A stretch of DNA of 64,000 nt. Origin: Salibacterium salarium (lineage in GTDB: Bacteria; Bacillota; Bacilli; Bacillales; Marinococcaceae). Position 1 is the first letter of the stretch. Every line of letters starts with the position of its first letter. Shown in pieces: positions 1 to 9,217 of the stretch. The notes under the pieces were generated by a model. That model was given only the letters and a program-made list of their open reading frames with translations. It was not told where the DNA came from and made no database searches. The stretch lies in contig NZ_JAUSUM010000001.1 in assembly GCF_030813635.1 (NCBI RefSeq), positions 992,001 through 1,056,000 on the forward strand, given 5' to 3'. Position numbers and translations under genes: made by a program.

Positions 1-105
1 GACAATGGGCGTCCAAAGCGTTATTAAAAAAGGAAGGAAGAGACGACTCATTTCATCCTCCCATCCCTAAAGTCAATGCAGCATCTAGGTAGATAGACCC
101 AACTA

Positions 106-903
106 TCAAATAGATATCATTTGGTGAACGCCTTGCATCATATCTGCTGATCGATGAGCATCCGAACCATAAATAAGAGGGATGCCTCTTTTTTTTGCCT
201 GCCAGGCTATATCGTTAGAAGGATAAGGTTCACCACATAGTGGTTTAGCAGTACCGGCGCCGTTGTAATCAATTGCCATCTCTTGTTGGTGAATGCGTTC
301 TAGAACAGGGGCTATATGTTTGTTAATATTCATATTTGGAAATTGTTGGTGGAACTTTCTGATGAGTGTCATATGCCCAATTCGTTTAGGCTTATAAAAA
401 CCTAAATCACTTTCGATAGAATAGAGCAGTGTTTGAAAATACAGCTGCGCTGCTTTTTCGGTGGATCCCGTTCTTTCTATTAATTCAGCAAAACTGTCTA
501 CACTATAATCAATACACGTATAGGATTCCCCGGCTTTCAAAAAATGAACCGATAAAATACTGTCGTCAAGCTTAGGACCAATCTCCCTCAGAAATTCCGC
601 CGTTTCTTTTTCAAACCCTTCAATATAATCTATTTCGAGTCCGGTTAAAATAGTAATATCTTGTTTGTATTCTTTTTTTAATGTACCTATTGTATCCATG
701 TATTCCTCCAACTGGTCAAATGGCATGGAACTATCTTTTTCAGGGACAGGATCATGAAACCCCTCAGGCAATGGGGCATGTTCTGTAAATGTTATTGTTT
801 GTAACCCGTTTAATATAGCTTGCTCAATATAAGAGTGGAAAGAATCCGCGGACCCGTGTGGACAGAATGGTGTGTGGATGTGTCCGTCCCGATTAATCGA
901 CAT
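106..903 (-). CDS. hisJ: Histidinol-phosphatase, PHP family (HisJ)
   Basis: Predicted histidinol-phosphate phosphatase of histidine biosynthesis, cytoplasmic, about 265 aa, close to the usual length of the Bacillus enzyme. The N-terminus carries the PHP metal motif GHIHTPFCPHGSADS and the C-terminus has YGSDAHR, both typical metal-ligand segments of the polymerase/histidinol phosphatase fold. The reading frame is open further upstream to 981, but the ATG at 903 sits behind a strong GGAGGAGAT ribosome site, so I chose it. It is transcribed divergently from ezrA, as in B. subtilis. No other his genes are in the window. A general PHP phosphoesterase is the main alternative. Confidence 0.9.
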   Translation of the reverse strand: MSINRDGHIHTPFCPHGSADSFHSYIEQAILNGLQTITFTEHAPLPEGFHDPVPEKDSSMPFDQLEEYMDTIGTLKKEYKQDITILTGLEIDYIEGFEKETAEFLREIGPKLDDSILSVHFLKAGESYTCIDYSVDSFAELIERTGSTEKAAQLYFQTLLYSIESDLGFYKPKRIGHMTLIRKFHQQFPNMNINKHIAPVLERIHQQEMAIDYNGAGTAKPLCGEPYPSNDIAWQAKKRGIPLIYGSDAHRSADMMQGVHQMISI

Positions 904-1104
904 ATTATCTCCTCCAACTTTATTCCCAGCATAAAAATTTGTAATTTTATTATAGATTTCCCACATGATAAGTATTTCCATGTTATCATAAAGGTATCTT
1001 TCAGAAATAAGGATTTATTAAAAATCTAGCAAAATAAGCAGGAATATAACGAAAAATGCCGAAAATGGACTATATACAAGTGACGGGAACTGGAGTGAAG
1101 ACTC

Positions 1105-2790
1105 ATGATATATTATGTGATATTAATACTGGCCTTACTAATTGCAGGCGTTATTATTTACGGTGCACTGTATCGACGAAACATTTACAAAGCTGTGGAT
1201 CGTCTTGAAAGTTGGAAAACAAAGATTGCCAATAAGCCAGTAGCAGACGAAATTTCCAAAGTAAAAGGGCTGACGATGTCAGGAGAAACAGAAGAAAAGT
1301 TTGAAGAATGGCGCAAAGAGTGGGATGACATCCTTGGTATCCAGCTTCCGAATGTGGAAGAAGCGCTGTTTGATATTGAAGAATGGGCTAATAAATATCG
1401 ATTTCGAACATCGAAAGTTCATATTGAAGGTGTGGAACAACAACTTCAAGACATTGATACACATATAGCAGCCATTTTTCAAGAAGTGGAACAGCTTATA
1501 CATAGTGAAGAAGAAAACCGCACAGGTATTACCGATAAGCAGAAACAATATGAGAATATGCGTCAATTCCTTTCCCAAAACTGGCTTTCTTTAGGGAAAG
1601 CAGCTCTTATTTTGGAGAAAAGATGTAAGGAGATGGAGAAGTCTTTCTCTGCCTTTTATGAAGAAAGAGAAGCGGGTAATTACAAAAAAGCGAATCAGAT
1701 CTTAAATCAACTGCATGAAGAAATGACTGCGGAAGAAGAACGAATGCATGCTGTTCCAGCTATGTTGGTGGAGATTGAAAAAGATTTACCAGAGGAATGT
1801 AAGGAACTAGAACAAGGTATTGAAGAGATGGAAGCAGACGGCTACAAAGTTGACCATTATAATTTCAGGACTCGTATCCGTGAATCGCAAGAAGCATTTA
1901 CGGAAATGACAAAGGCTGTTTCTAACCTTGAACTAGAAGGGATTCAAGATCGAATAAAAGAAATTCGCAGTTTTATAGAAGAAGCCTTTAATACATTAGA
2001 AAAAGAAGTAGAAGCCCGCCGTTATGTTGAAGAACAGACACCGGAAGCAAAACAAGAATTAGTACAATTAGAAGAGCAAATCAATGAACTTGAACAGGAA
2101 CGAGAAAAAGTACAAGCTAGTTACCGTATTCCGGATGAGGAACAACAGCGTCAGGAAAAAACGGCGAAAAATTTACAAGCTACTTTTCAACAATGGCGCG
2201 TTTTTGAAGATGTGAAAGAACATCAAAAGCAGTCGTTTTCTGGTCTGAAAAAGACGTTGGAACAAATAAAAAAAGAAATTAATAATCTCGAAAAAAGCAT
2301 ACGAGGATCAAAAGAAAAGCTGTATACTCTCCGTAAGGATGAAGTAAAAGCGTTAGAAATGTTAAAGAACCTACGTCGTCAATTATTAAGGGACCAGATG
2401 ACGCTGCAGCGTTCTTTTCTTCCGAAAGTCCCATCTTCTCTCTTGAACGAAATAGATGCAGCAGAGGAACGGCTTGAGGCAGCGGCATCTATTTTAGAAG
2501 AAGTTCCCGTTGAAATAGGAAGAGTGAATGGGTCTGTGGAAGATGCTGAACATCATGTGAACAAAGTTCATCAACAGCTGAAGGCAACGATGGAACAAGC
2601 TCGCTTTGCTGAACGTGCTATACAATATGGAAATAAGTACAGAAGTAGTTCCGCCGCTGTCGAAGAAGCTTTATTACAGGCAGAAAATTACTTCAGAAAA
2701 GGATATTATGATGAAGCCGTTAGTACGGCAATACAAGCCATAGAACAAAAAGAACCAAATGCGGTAGATAAAATTAATGCTTTAGCATAG
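1105..2790 (+). CDS. ezrA: Septation ring formation regulator EzrA
   Basis: EzrA is a membrane-anchored negative regulator of FtsZ ring assembly and a divisome organiser. The 561 aa product has one N-terminal transmembrane segment (about residues 3-22) followed by a long cytoplasmic region that is almost entirely charged, Glu/Gln/Lys-rich coiled coil, as in the spectrin-like EzrA fold. Length equals the family norm (about 560 aa). It is divergent from hisJ and lies upstream of nifZ-thiI, the expected neighbourhood. No strong terminator follows; the next gene has its own promoter. Confidence 0.93.
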   Translation: MIYYVILILALLIAGVIIYGALYRRNIYKAVDRLESWKTKIANKPVADEISKVKGLTMSGETEEKFEEWRKEWDDILGIQLPNVEEALFDIEEWANKYRFRTSKVHIEGVEQQLQDIDTHIAAIFQEVEQLIHSEEENRTGITDKQKQYENMRQFLSQNWLSLGKAALILEKRCKEMEKSFSAFYEEREAGNYKKANQILNQLHEEMTAEEERMHAVPAMLVEIEKDLPEECKELEQGIEEMEADGYKVDHYNFRTRIRESQEAFTEMTKAVSNLELEGIQDRIKEIRSFIEEAFNTLEKEVEARRYVEEQTPEAKQELVQLEEQINELEQEREKVQASYRIPDEEQQRQEKTAKNLQATFQQWRVFEDVKEHQKQSFSGLKKTLEQIKKEINNLEKSIRGSKEKLYTLRKDEVKALEMLKNLRRQLLRDQMTLQRSFLPKVPSSLLNEIDAAEERLEAAASILEEVPVEIGRVNGSVEDAEHHVNKVHQQLKATMEQARFAERAIQYGNKYRSSSAAVEEALLQAENYFRKGYYDEAVSTAIQAIEQKEPNAVDKINALA

Positions 2791-2845
2791 AATGGCCAGA
2801 ATAGGTCTTTATTACTGATTGCGTTATACGACCTACAAAAGTCCT

Positions 2846-2873
2846 TTGTTTTTGGTTGATTAAGTGATATAAT
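2846..2873 (+). promoter_or_regulatory. SigA-type promoter for the acidic membrane protein gene
   Basis: TTGTTT at 2846-2851, 16-base spacer, TATAAT at 2868-2873, with an extended -10 TG. It lies 25 bases before the start codon, so the small downstream gene can be transcribed independently of ezrA. Confidence 0.6.
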
Positions 2874-2897
2874 AGTCACGTGCGAAGGAGGGCGATT

Positions 2898-3338
2898 ATG
2901 AAGCCGTTTTATGTGATAGGTGTTGCAGTACTTGTGTGTTTTACAATTATCGGAACGGCCGCGACGATTCTCCTTTATGATAGTGCGGACGATAGTAATA
3001 GTAAAACGGAAACAAAATCAACAGAAGAGCTAGCCGGAGAACTGGATGAGGCACTCGGAGTTGATTCGTCCGAAGAAAAGTCAGACGAGAGTAGTTCAAC
3101 AATAAAAGACAGTCAAACAGAACAACAAAACAACACAGATGATGAAGCAGAGGAATCGGAAAAACAAGAAGGTACAGAAACGGTAACCGATAAAGACCGT
3201 TCTGTAGCATTGGCATCAGCTCCGTCATCAGAGGATATAAATGAATCTGTTAGAACAACAGAATCTAGCGCTATTTCCCTAGGACCGGACGATGAAAGCG
3301 TACCGATAGATGAACTGATGAAAATAATAAATGAATAA
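2898..3338 (+). CDS. Small acidic membrane-anchored protein, function unknown
   Basis: I do not recognise this protein. It is 146 aa with one hydrophobic segment at about residues 4-27 and no lipobox cysteine. The rest is a low-complexity tail rich in Asp, Glu, Ser and Thr, probably exposed outside the membrane. The frame opens at 2880, but the ATG at 2898 follows an AAGGAGGGCG ribosome site and is the better start. It has its own promoter and intrinsic terminator between ezrA and nifZ, so it is a single-gene unit. The strongly acidic composition suggests either a wall-space linker or adaptation to salt; this is inference only. Confidence 0.7.
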   Translation: MKPFYVIGVAVLVCFTIIGTAATILLYDSADDSNSKTETKSTEELAGELDEALGVDSSEEKSDESSSTIKDSQTEQQNNTDDEAEESEKQEGTETVTDKDRSVALASAPSSEDINESVRTTESSAISLGPDDESVPIDELMKIINE

Positions 3339-3352
3339 CAGGTAATCGGTGC

Positions 3353-3383
3353 TAGCTGCCCTAATGAATAGGGCAGCTTTTTG
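3353..3383 (+). terminator. Intrinsic terminator after the acidic membrane protein gene
   Basis: AGCTGCCCT / AGGGCAGCT stem with a short loop followed by TTTTTG. Confidence 0.85.
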
Positions 3384-3544
3384 TAGGTTCTTGAAAAAAT
3401 TTAGTAAACGTCGACAAAATGCAGAATATAAGAATGTTGTTATATTTCTTTAGATAAAAAAATGTGTTACTATTTATTGTTGCATTGTCCTTCGTTCAAT
3501 GAAAAAAATGTAATATATAAAATAGAAATAAAGGGGTAAAACCT

Positions 3545-4696
3545 ATGGTTTATTTAGATAATAGTGCTACGACAAAACCATGGACAGAAGTACTTGATAC
3601 ATTTTATAAAGCTGCCTCTTCTTACTACGGTAATCCTTCTTCTTTACATCATCCCGGTTTGGAAGCAGAAACGTTAATGCAAAAAGCAAGAGAATCTTTA
3701 GCTTCCCTGCTTCATACAAAACCGGAAGAGTTAGTGTATACTTCTGGAGGTACAGAAAGTAACAACCTGGCTATAAAAGGGATAGCAATGAAACATCGAG
3801 ATAGAGGTCAACATCTAGTTACCTCAACCGTAGAGCATCCCTCCGTTAAAGAAGCATTTCTAGAACTAGAGTCATTCGGTTTTGATGTGACTTATGTACC
3901 TGTAGATGCAAGGGGGCGGATTGACCCTGAAGAAGTGGAGAACGCGGTAAGAGAAGATACGACTCTCGTTTCTATCATTCATGTGAATAATGAAATAGGT
4001 ACTATTCAGCCAATTGAAGAAATTGGCCGTCGTCTTGCCCGTTATCCGAAACTGTATTTTCATACTGATCATGTGCAGGGAGCCGCTCATGTTCCACTCG
4101 ATTTAAGTCAATCTTTCGTAGATTTATGTACGATATCTGGTCACAAATTTCATGGGTTAAAAGGGACTGGGGCTTTATATACGAAACAAGGGGTATATCT
4201 CTCTTCGTTATTTCATGGTGGAACGCAAGAACAGGCTGCACGTGCAGGAACGGAAAATGTACCAGGTATAGTAGCAATGTCTAAAGCACTTCGTATGTCG
4301 AGAGAAAAGCAGTCTGATGATAAAGGACGTCTTTCATCTTTAAAAGAGTACTTGATGGAGAGATTACAAAAGATAGACGGAGCCATAGTGAATACACCAA
4401 TATATGGATCCGCTCCGCATATTATCAATGTCTCTTTTCCAGAGATGAAACCGGAAGTGTTGGTGCAAGAATTAACAAGGCACTCCATTCACGTTTCGAC
4501 CAAATCTGCATGTTCTTCTAAACTTCAAGAACCGAGCGCAGTAATAAAAGCAGCAGGTCTAGGAGAAAAACGGGCAGCTAGTGCGATAAGAATCAGTTTT
4601 TCGTTCGACACAACTCAGGAAGAAATTGATAGACTGTTGGCAGTATTAAATAGCAACGTACCAGAAATGCAAAAAGTAATGGGAGAGAAGAAATAA
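3545..4696 (+). CDS. nifZ: Cysteine desulfurase (NifZ/IscS family)
   Basis: A PLP-dependent cysteine desulfurase of 383 aa. The PLP-binding Lys lies in SGHKFHGLKGTG at about residue 201, and the sulfur-accepting Cys is in STKSACSS at about residue 323. The stop codon overlaps the ATG of thiI (TAATG), so the two are translationally coupled. In Bacillus this dedicated desulfurase supplies persulfide sulfur to ThiI for 4-thiouridine in tRNA, and that pairing supports this role over general Fe-S assembly. Start ATG follows AAAGGGG. Confidence 0.92.
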   Translation: MVYLDNSATTKPWTEVLDTFYKAASSYYGNPSSLHHPGLEAETLMQKARESLASLLHTKPEELVYTSGGTESNNLAIKGIAMKHRDRGQHLVTSTVEHPSVKEAFLELESFGFDVTYVPVDARGRIDPEEVENAVREDTTLVSIIHVNNEIGTIQPIEEIGRRLARYPKLYFHTDHVQGAAHVPLDLSQSFVDLCTISGHKFHGLKGTGALYTKQGVYLSSLFHGGTQEQAARAGTENVPGIVAMSKALRMSREKQSDDKGRLSSLKEYLMERLQKIDGAIVNTPIYGSAPHIINVSFPEMKPEVLVQELTRHSIHVSTKSACSSKLQEPSAVIKAAGLGEKRAASAIRISFSFDTTQEEIDRLLAVLNSNVPEMQKVMGEKK

Positions 4697-5904
4697 TGCG
4701 TTATGATCATATTTTAGTTCGATACGGCGAACTAGCTTTAAAAGGGAAAAACCGAACGGAATTTGAAAATAAATTAAAACGGAACATTCAATACGCCATT
4801 CAAGATTTTCCTACTGCAAAGGTGAAAAAGACATATGGACGCATGATGATTGAATTAAATAATGAGAATCCAGAAAAGGTGATGGAACCTCTTAAGCACG
4901 TTTTCGGATTGTCTTCATTTAGTTTAGCGATGAAATCTCCGAATGAAATCGAACAAATAAAAGAAACCGCACTACAAGCTTTTTTACAGCATGATGGAAA
5001 AAAAAGAACATTTAAAGTGAATGCGCGCCGTGCCTTCAAACCTTTTCCGATTTCTTCGCAAGAAGCTAATCAGATCATCGGTGGGCATATTTTATCCAAC
5101 ACAGAAGATGTTACAGTCGATGTTCATCATCCTGATATTGAAGTAAATGTAGAAATTCGGGAACAAGGCACGTATGTTACGTGCGGTCGTGTAGAAGGTT
5201 CAGGTGGATTGCCAGTAGGAACGGCTGGGAAAGTAATGCTCATGCTTTCGGGTGGCATAGATAGCCCGGTGGCCGGTTATCTCGCTATGAAAAGAGGGGC
5301 AGAGCTAGAGGCTGTCCATTTTCACAGTCCTCCTTATACAAATGAAAGAGCTCGCAAGAAAGTAGAAGACTTAACTGAAATGCTCACGACGTTCGGAGGT
5401 CCTGTTACATTACATGTCGTCCCATTCACGGAACTGCAAAAGGCGATTCACGCTAATATTCACTCGAATTATGCGATGACGATTATGCGTCGAATGATGC
5501 TTCGTATCACAGAACAAATAGCAGAAAACCGAAATATTAAGGCTCTTGCAAATGGAGAAAGTTTAGGTCAAGTTGCTTCACAAACGCTAGAAAGTATGCA
5601 CACGATAAATGAAGTAACGAATCTCCCTATTTTGCGCCCACTTGTTACAATGGATAAGCAGGAAGTAATTGAGATATCTGAAAAAATCGGCACTTATCCT
5701 ATTTCAATTCTCCCTTATGAAGATTGCTGTACGATTTTTCTGCCGACAAACTCTGTCACAAAACCACGCCGTGATAAAGCGTCGCGTTTTGAAGAAGCTT
5801 TTGAATTTCAATCGTATGTGGAAGAAGCAGTGGCTAATACAGAAACGATAACATTCGGGAGAGGTCAACAGAAAACAAATCAAGACATGGATGATTTGTT
5901 ATAA
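4696..5904 (+). CDS. thiI: tRNA 4-thiouridine synthetase ThiI
   Basis: ThiI adenylates uridine 8 of tRNA and transfers sulfur to give 4-thiouridine. The 402 aa protein has an N-terminal ferredoxin-like and THUMP region (about 1-165) and a PP-loop ATP pyrophosphatase domain with SGGIDSPVAGYLAMKRG starting near residue 185. It lacks the C-terminal rhodanese domain of the enterobacterial protein, which is normal for Bacillus and explains the need for the coupled NifZ desulfurase. An intrinsic terminator follows immediately. Confidence 0.95.
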   Translation: MRYDHILVRYGELALKGKNRTEFENKLKRNIQYAIQDFPTAKVKKTYGRMMIELNNENPEKVMEPLKHVFGLSSFSLAMKSPNEIEQIKETALQAFLQHDGKKRTFKVNARRAFKPFPISSQEANQIIGGHILSNTEDVTVDVHHPDIEVNVEIREQGTYVTCGRVEGSGGLPVGTAGKVMLMLSGGIDSPVAGYLAMKRGAELEAVHFHSPPYTNERARKKVEDLTEMLTTFGGPVTLHVVPFTELQKAIHANIHSNYAMTIMRRMMLRITEQIAENRNIKALANGESLGQVASQTLESMHTINEVTNLPILRPLVTMDKQEVIEISEKIGTYPISILPYEDCCTIFLPTNSVTKPRRDKASRFEEAFEFQSYVEEAVANTETITFGRGQQKTNQDMDDLL

Positions 5905-5909
5905 AATAT

Positions 5910-5946
5910 GCCCCCTGTTTATGAGATAGATAGGGGGTTCAATTTA
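5910..5946 (+). terminator. Intrinsic terminator after thiI
   Basis: CCCCC / GGGGG stem with a 17-base loop followed by TTCAATTT. The T tract is interrupted, so this is moderate evidence. Confidence 0.65.
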
Positions 5947-5967
5947 TAATATTCTTTTAGATAAAAG

Positions 5968-5994
5968 TGAAACATTTGCTATATGTTACCCGTA
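5968..5994 (+). promoter_or_regulatory. ECF (SigW-like) promoter for amidohydrolase-sppA-yteJ
   Basis: TGAAAC at 5968-5973, 17-base spacer, CGTA at 5991-5994. This matches the SigW pattern TGAAAC-N16/17-CGTA. In B. subtilis sppA-yteJ belong to the SigW regulon, which makes the match meaningful. It lies 24 bases upstream of the first gene of the operon. Confidence 0.65.
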
Positions 5995-6017
5995 AAAGGT
6001 AGAAGGGGGCGCTAGGC

Positions 6018-7628
6018 ATGGGGCGACTTTGGTATAATGGATCTATTTATACGATGGAACACGAAGACAGCATCACAGAGGCAGTTTATACCGAAAGCGG
6101 CTGGATTAAAGCAACAGGAACTAAAGAAATGCTGGAAAGAGAATATCAGCCTGCAGAAGAAATAAATTTGCAGGGTGCTGCTATGTATCCTGGTTTTACC
6201 GATAGTCATTTACATATGCTTGGTCTTGGGGAAACGATGTTAAGTTTAGATTTGTCTGATATTACTTCTGCCACTGAGATGAAGCAAGCGTTGCAAAAAC
6301 GTACAGAATCTCTAAAAAGTGGAGAATGGTTAATAGGAGAAGGCTGGAATGAAAATAATTTTTCAGATCGGAAAATTTTCCACAGGACAGAACTTGATGA
6401 AATTGCTCCAAATAATCCGATGTTGCTGACAAGAATATGTAGGCACGCTTCCTTAGTCAATTCTGCTGCCTTAAAAAAAGCTGATATTACAAAGGATACC
6501 ACTAATCCTGAAGGTGGTATTATTGTTAGGGATGAAGACGGAGAAGCAACGGGCTACCTACTCGATCAAGCTGCTGATTTGGTGAAAAAAATTCTACCTC
6601 CTGTGAAAGATGAACAGTTGCGTGCTGCACTGCGTATGGCTGTTTCGTCAATGCTTGAACAAGGCTTGACTGGCGGACATACGGAAGACTTGAATTATTA
6701 CGGTAGTTTTCAACGAACCTTTCGTGCTTTCCAAGATGTGATAAACGAGAACGGGATAAAATTTCGAACAAACTTGCTCGTTCATCACGGCGTACTAAAC
6801 GACATGAAAGAACTCGGCTATAAATATGGAAGAATTGACGACTATTTATCTTTTGGAGCAGTTAAAATTTTTGCCGATGGGGCGATTGGCGGTAGAACCG
6901 CTCTTTTGAGAAGTCCATATTATGATGATCCAGAAACATCAGGTGTAGCCATTCATTCAAAAGATGGATTAAAACATATTGTAAAAGAAGCCCGTGCGTC
7001 AAATATGCCGGTAGCGATTCACGTTATCGGGGACTTAGCCTTAGAATATGCGGTAGAAGCTTTAGAAGAATACCCTCCACCGGAAGGGGAAAAAGATAGG
7101 CTGATTCACGCACAAATAACACCGAATGATTTAGTGGAACGTCTGCAAAACTTGGCAGTTACTTTTGACTTGCAGCCCCGGTTTGTATTATCTGACTTTC
7201 CATGGGTGGAAGAAAGGCTTGGTGAGGAACGACTTCATCACTCATTTGCCTGGAAAACGTTGTTGGACGCAGGTCTTCATTGCGCCGGTAGTTCTGATGC
7301 CCCTATCGAACCGGTTAGCCCTTTGCAGGGAATCCATGCCGCCATCTCTAGAAAATTACCAACAGATACTACTCATCAAGGGTATATTCCCGCTCAAAAG
7401 TTAACTCGGTTTGAAGCAGTATCCTTATACACGAAGGGAAGTGCTGCTGCGGTAGGGAAAGAAAACGAATTAGGAAAAATTGCAGCGGGATACCGTGCCG
7501 ATTTTACGATACTGGAAGAAGATATTTTTCATATTCCGCTCGATAGCATCGTACATGTTTCTATAGCAGGAACAGTCATTGAAGGTGAATTTCAGTACGG
7601 TACAGCGAAAGAACAGAGGAGGAAATAA
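6018..7628 (+). CDS. Amidohydrolase 3 family metal-dependent hydrolase (YtcJ-like)
   Basis: A 536 aa amidohydrolase of the YtcJ-like (amidohydrolase 3) family, expected to hydrolyse an amide or carbamate bond in the cytoplasm; the substrate is unknown. The metal-binding motif is GFTDSHLHM near residue 60, with later His and Asp ligands in AIHVIGD and SSDAPIEP, and a C-terminal composite beta domain. No signal peptide. It is the first gene after the SigW-like promoter and ends 2 bases before the TTG of sppA, so it is in the same operon. Co-regulation with an envelope-stress protease is unexplained. Confidence 0.85.
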   Translation: MGRLWYNGSIYTMEHEDSITEAVYTESGWIKATGTKEMLEREYQPAEEINLQGAAMYPGFTDSHLHMLGLGETMLSLDLSDITSATEMKQALQKRTESLKSGEWLIGEGWNENNFSDRKIFHRTELDEIAPNNPMLLTRICRHASLVNSAALKKADITKDTTNPEGGIIVRDEDGEATGYLLDQAADLVKKILPPVKDEQLRAALRMAVSSMLEQGLTGGHTEDLNYYGSFQRTFRAFQDVINENGIKFRTNLLVHHGVLNDMKELGYKYGRIDDYLSFGAVKIFADGAIGGRTALLRSPYYDDPETSGVAIHSKDGLKHIVKEARASNMPVAIHVIGDLALEYAVEALEEYPPPEGEKDRLIHAQITPNDLVERLQNLAVTFDLQPRFVLSDFPWVEERLGEERLHHSFAWKTLLDAGLHCAGSSDAPIEPVSPLQGIHAAISRKLPTDTTHQGYIPAQKLTRFEAVSLYTKGSAAAVGKENELGKIAAGYRADFTILEEDIFHIPLDSIVHVSIAGTVIEGEFQYGTAKEQRRK

Positions 7629-7630
7629 GA

Positions 7631-8635
7631 TTGAACGGAAAAAGATGGATAGCTTTAGGAATTGCAGCTTTATTGTTTATAGTATCACTAGGTTTTCAGT
7701 TTGCAGGGTCGGTTATTACTACGAATATGGAAGATTTTTTTGCAAGTAGTGAAAACGGCGTTCAGGAACAAGTGATGGAAACAGGTTCAGCAGGTTCCGG
7801 AAAAATTGCCGTCATTGATTTACAAGGAACGATTCAAGATACTGGACAAACACCAGGGTTTATGAGTTCTGGGACTTACAATCATCGTCAATTTTTACGG
7901 ACGTTAGAAACAGCCGGGGAAGATGCGATGGTTGATGGCATTATCCTAAGAGTGAATACACCGGGCGGAGGTGTTGTAGAAAGCGCAGAAATTCACGAAA
8001 AAATCGTAGATATTAAAGAAAAAACAGATACTCCTATTTATGTTTCCATGGGAAATACAGCTGCCTCTGGCGGTTATTATGTATCAGCGCCTGCTGATAA
8101 AATTGTTGCTCATCCAGCAACCGTTACTGGTTCTATCGGAGTTATTATGCAAAGCATTAATTACTCTGATTTAGCGGATGAACTTGGTGTCGAATTTGAA
8201 ACGATTAAGAGTGGAGAATTTAAAGACATTATGTCAGGGAATCGCGACATGACAGAAGATGAAGAAGAAATCTTGCAAACACTCGTTGATGATTTTTATT
8301 CAGATTTTGTTGGCGTCATAGCCGATGGTCGCGATATGTCAGAAGAGAAAGTGCGTGAAATCGGAGACGGCCGTGTTTATTCTGGGTCTCAAGCAAAAGA
8401 AAATGGATTGGTTGATGATCTTGGAACACTTGATGATACTATAGCCATGATGGCAGAAGAGGAAGGGATGAATAATCCTAACGTCGTACGTTACCAAGCC
8501 GAAGCGTTTAATTTTAATCAATTTCTTGGAACGTCAGCGCGGAGTTTGTTTGTGAACGACGCAGATTTATTTGGTATTAAACAATTGTTAATGGATTCAG
8601 AAACACCACGTGCCATGTATCTATACACAGAATAA
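7631..8635 (+). CDS. sppA: Signal peptide peptidase SppA
   Basis: Membrane-bound serine protease (S49) that degrades remnant signal peptides. The 334 aa protein has an N-terminal signal anchor (about residues 6-27) and the S49 fold. The nucleophile is Ser146 in GNTAASGGYY and the general base is Lys198 in SGEFKDIMSG, the same 52-residue spacing as in B. subtilis SppA. The start is TTG, chosen because AGAGGAGG lies just upstream and the ORF begins 2 bases after the previous stop. In B. subtilis sppA-yteJ confers resistance to membrane-active peptides and is SigW-dependent. Confidence 0.94.
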   Translation: MNGKRWIALGIAALLFIVSLGFQFAGSVITTNMEDFFASSENGVQEQVMETGSAGSGKIAVIDLQGTIQDTGQTPGFMSSGTYNHRQFLRTLETAGEDAMVDGIILRVNTPGGGVVESAEIHEKIVDIKEKTDTPIYVSMGNTAASGGYYVSAPADKIVAHPATVTGSIGVIMQSINYSDLADELGVEFETIKSGEFKDIMSGNRDMTEDEEEILQTLVDDFYSDFVGVIADGRDMSEEKVREIGDGRVYSGSQAKENGLVDDLGTLDDTIAMMAEEEGMNNPNVVRYQAEAFNFNQFLGTSARSLFVNDADLFGIKQLLMDSETPRAMYLYTE

Positions 8636-8647
8636 GGAGGTGCTCAG

Positions 8648-9172
8648 ATGGATATGAATACGCCGGATGAAAAGGAAGTCAGTGAAAAGCAGCAGACAGA
8701 GACGGAAACGAGTATGTCAGATTACGATAACGAGCGTGAGACTCCTAAACCTACATTGAAATATGCAGGGTTTTGGATGCGGTTTTGGGCGTATATTATC
8801 GATTTAGTGATTGTTTCGAGTTTAAACGGTCTTTTACTGAGCCCATTCTTGTTTGTAGATCAAATCAGCGTTATGGGATTTTTCACCTTACAAGGTATTC
8901 TTAGTGCGGTTACGTCCTATATCTATTTCTTATTGATGACAAAATGGCTCGGTCAGACGCTTGGCAAGATGATGTTGGGACTGAAAGTGGTACGCAAAGA
9001 TGCTACAGCTCCGCGGTGGTCAGATTTAGTTTTTCGGGAAATTATCGGCCGTTTTATGTACCGCAGTCTCGTTTTTACAAATATAATATATATTATTGTC
9101 GGTTTTACTGATCAAAAGCAAGGGATCCATGATGTTTTCGCAGACACTAGGGTCATTCATATTGAAAAATAA
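8648..9172 (+). CDS. yteJ: RDD family membrane protein YteJ
   Basis: A 174 aa RDD-domain membrane protein. An acidic hydrophilic N-terminus (about 1-40) leads into several transmembrane segments, with the RDD-type signature AGFWMRFWAYIIDLVI near residue 39 and GQTLGKMMLGLKVV in the middle. It follows sppA at 12 bases with AAGGAGGTG as ribosome site. In B. subtilis YteJ binds and inhibits SppA protease activity, so the pair likely works together in the membrane. The operon ends at the strong terminator just downstream. Confidence 0.92.
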   Translation: MDMNTPDEKEVSEKQQTETETSMSDYDNERETPKPTLKYAGFWMRFWAYIIDLVIVSSLNGLLLSPFLFVDQISVMGFFTLQGILSAVTSYIYFLLMTKWLGQTLGKMMLGLKVVRKDATAPRWSDLVFREIIGRFMYRSLVFTNIIYIIVGFTDQKQGIHDVFADTRVIHIEK

Positions 9173-9176
9173 AAAA

Positions 9177-9217
9177 GGGAGCGTTTGGTTCGAAAGGAAC
9201 CGAACGCTCCCTTTTTT
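9177..9217 (+). terminator. Intrinsic terminator after yteJ
   Basis: A long stem starts GGGAGCGTT and ends AACGCTCCC with a GAAA loop and one mismatch, followed by TTTTTT. It is among the strongest terminators in the window. Confidence 0.93.

Noticed and set aside
1-105. Possible small gene at the window start
   Set aside because: Only about 105 bases precede the hisJ stop, with no frame or hairpin I can support.
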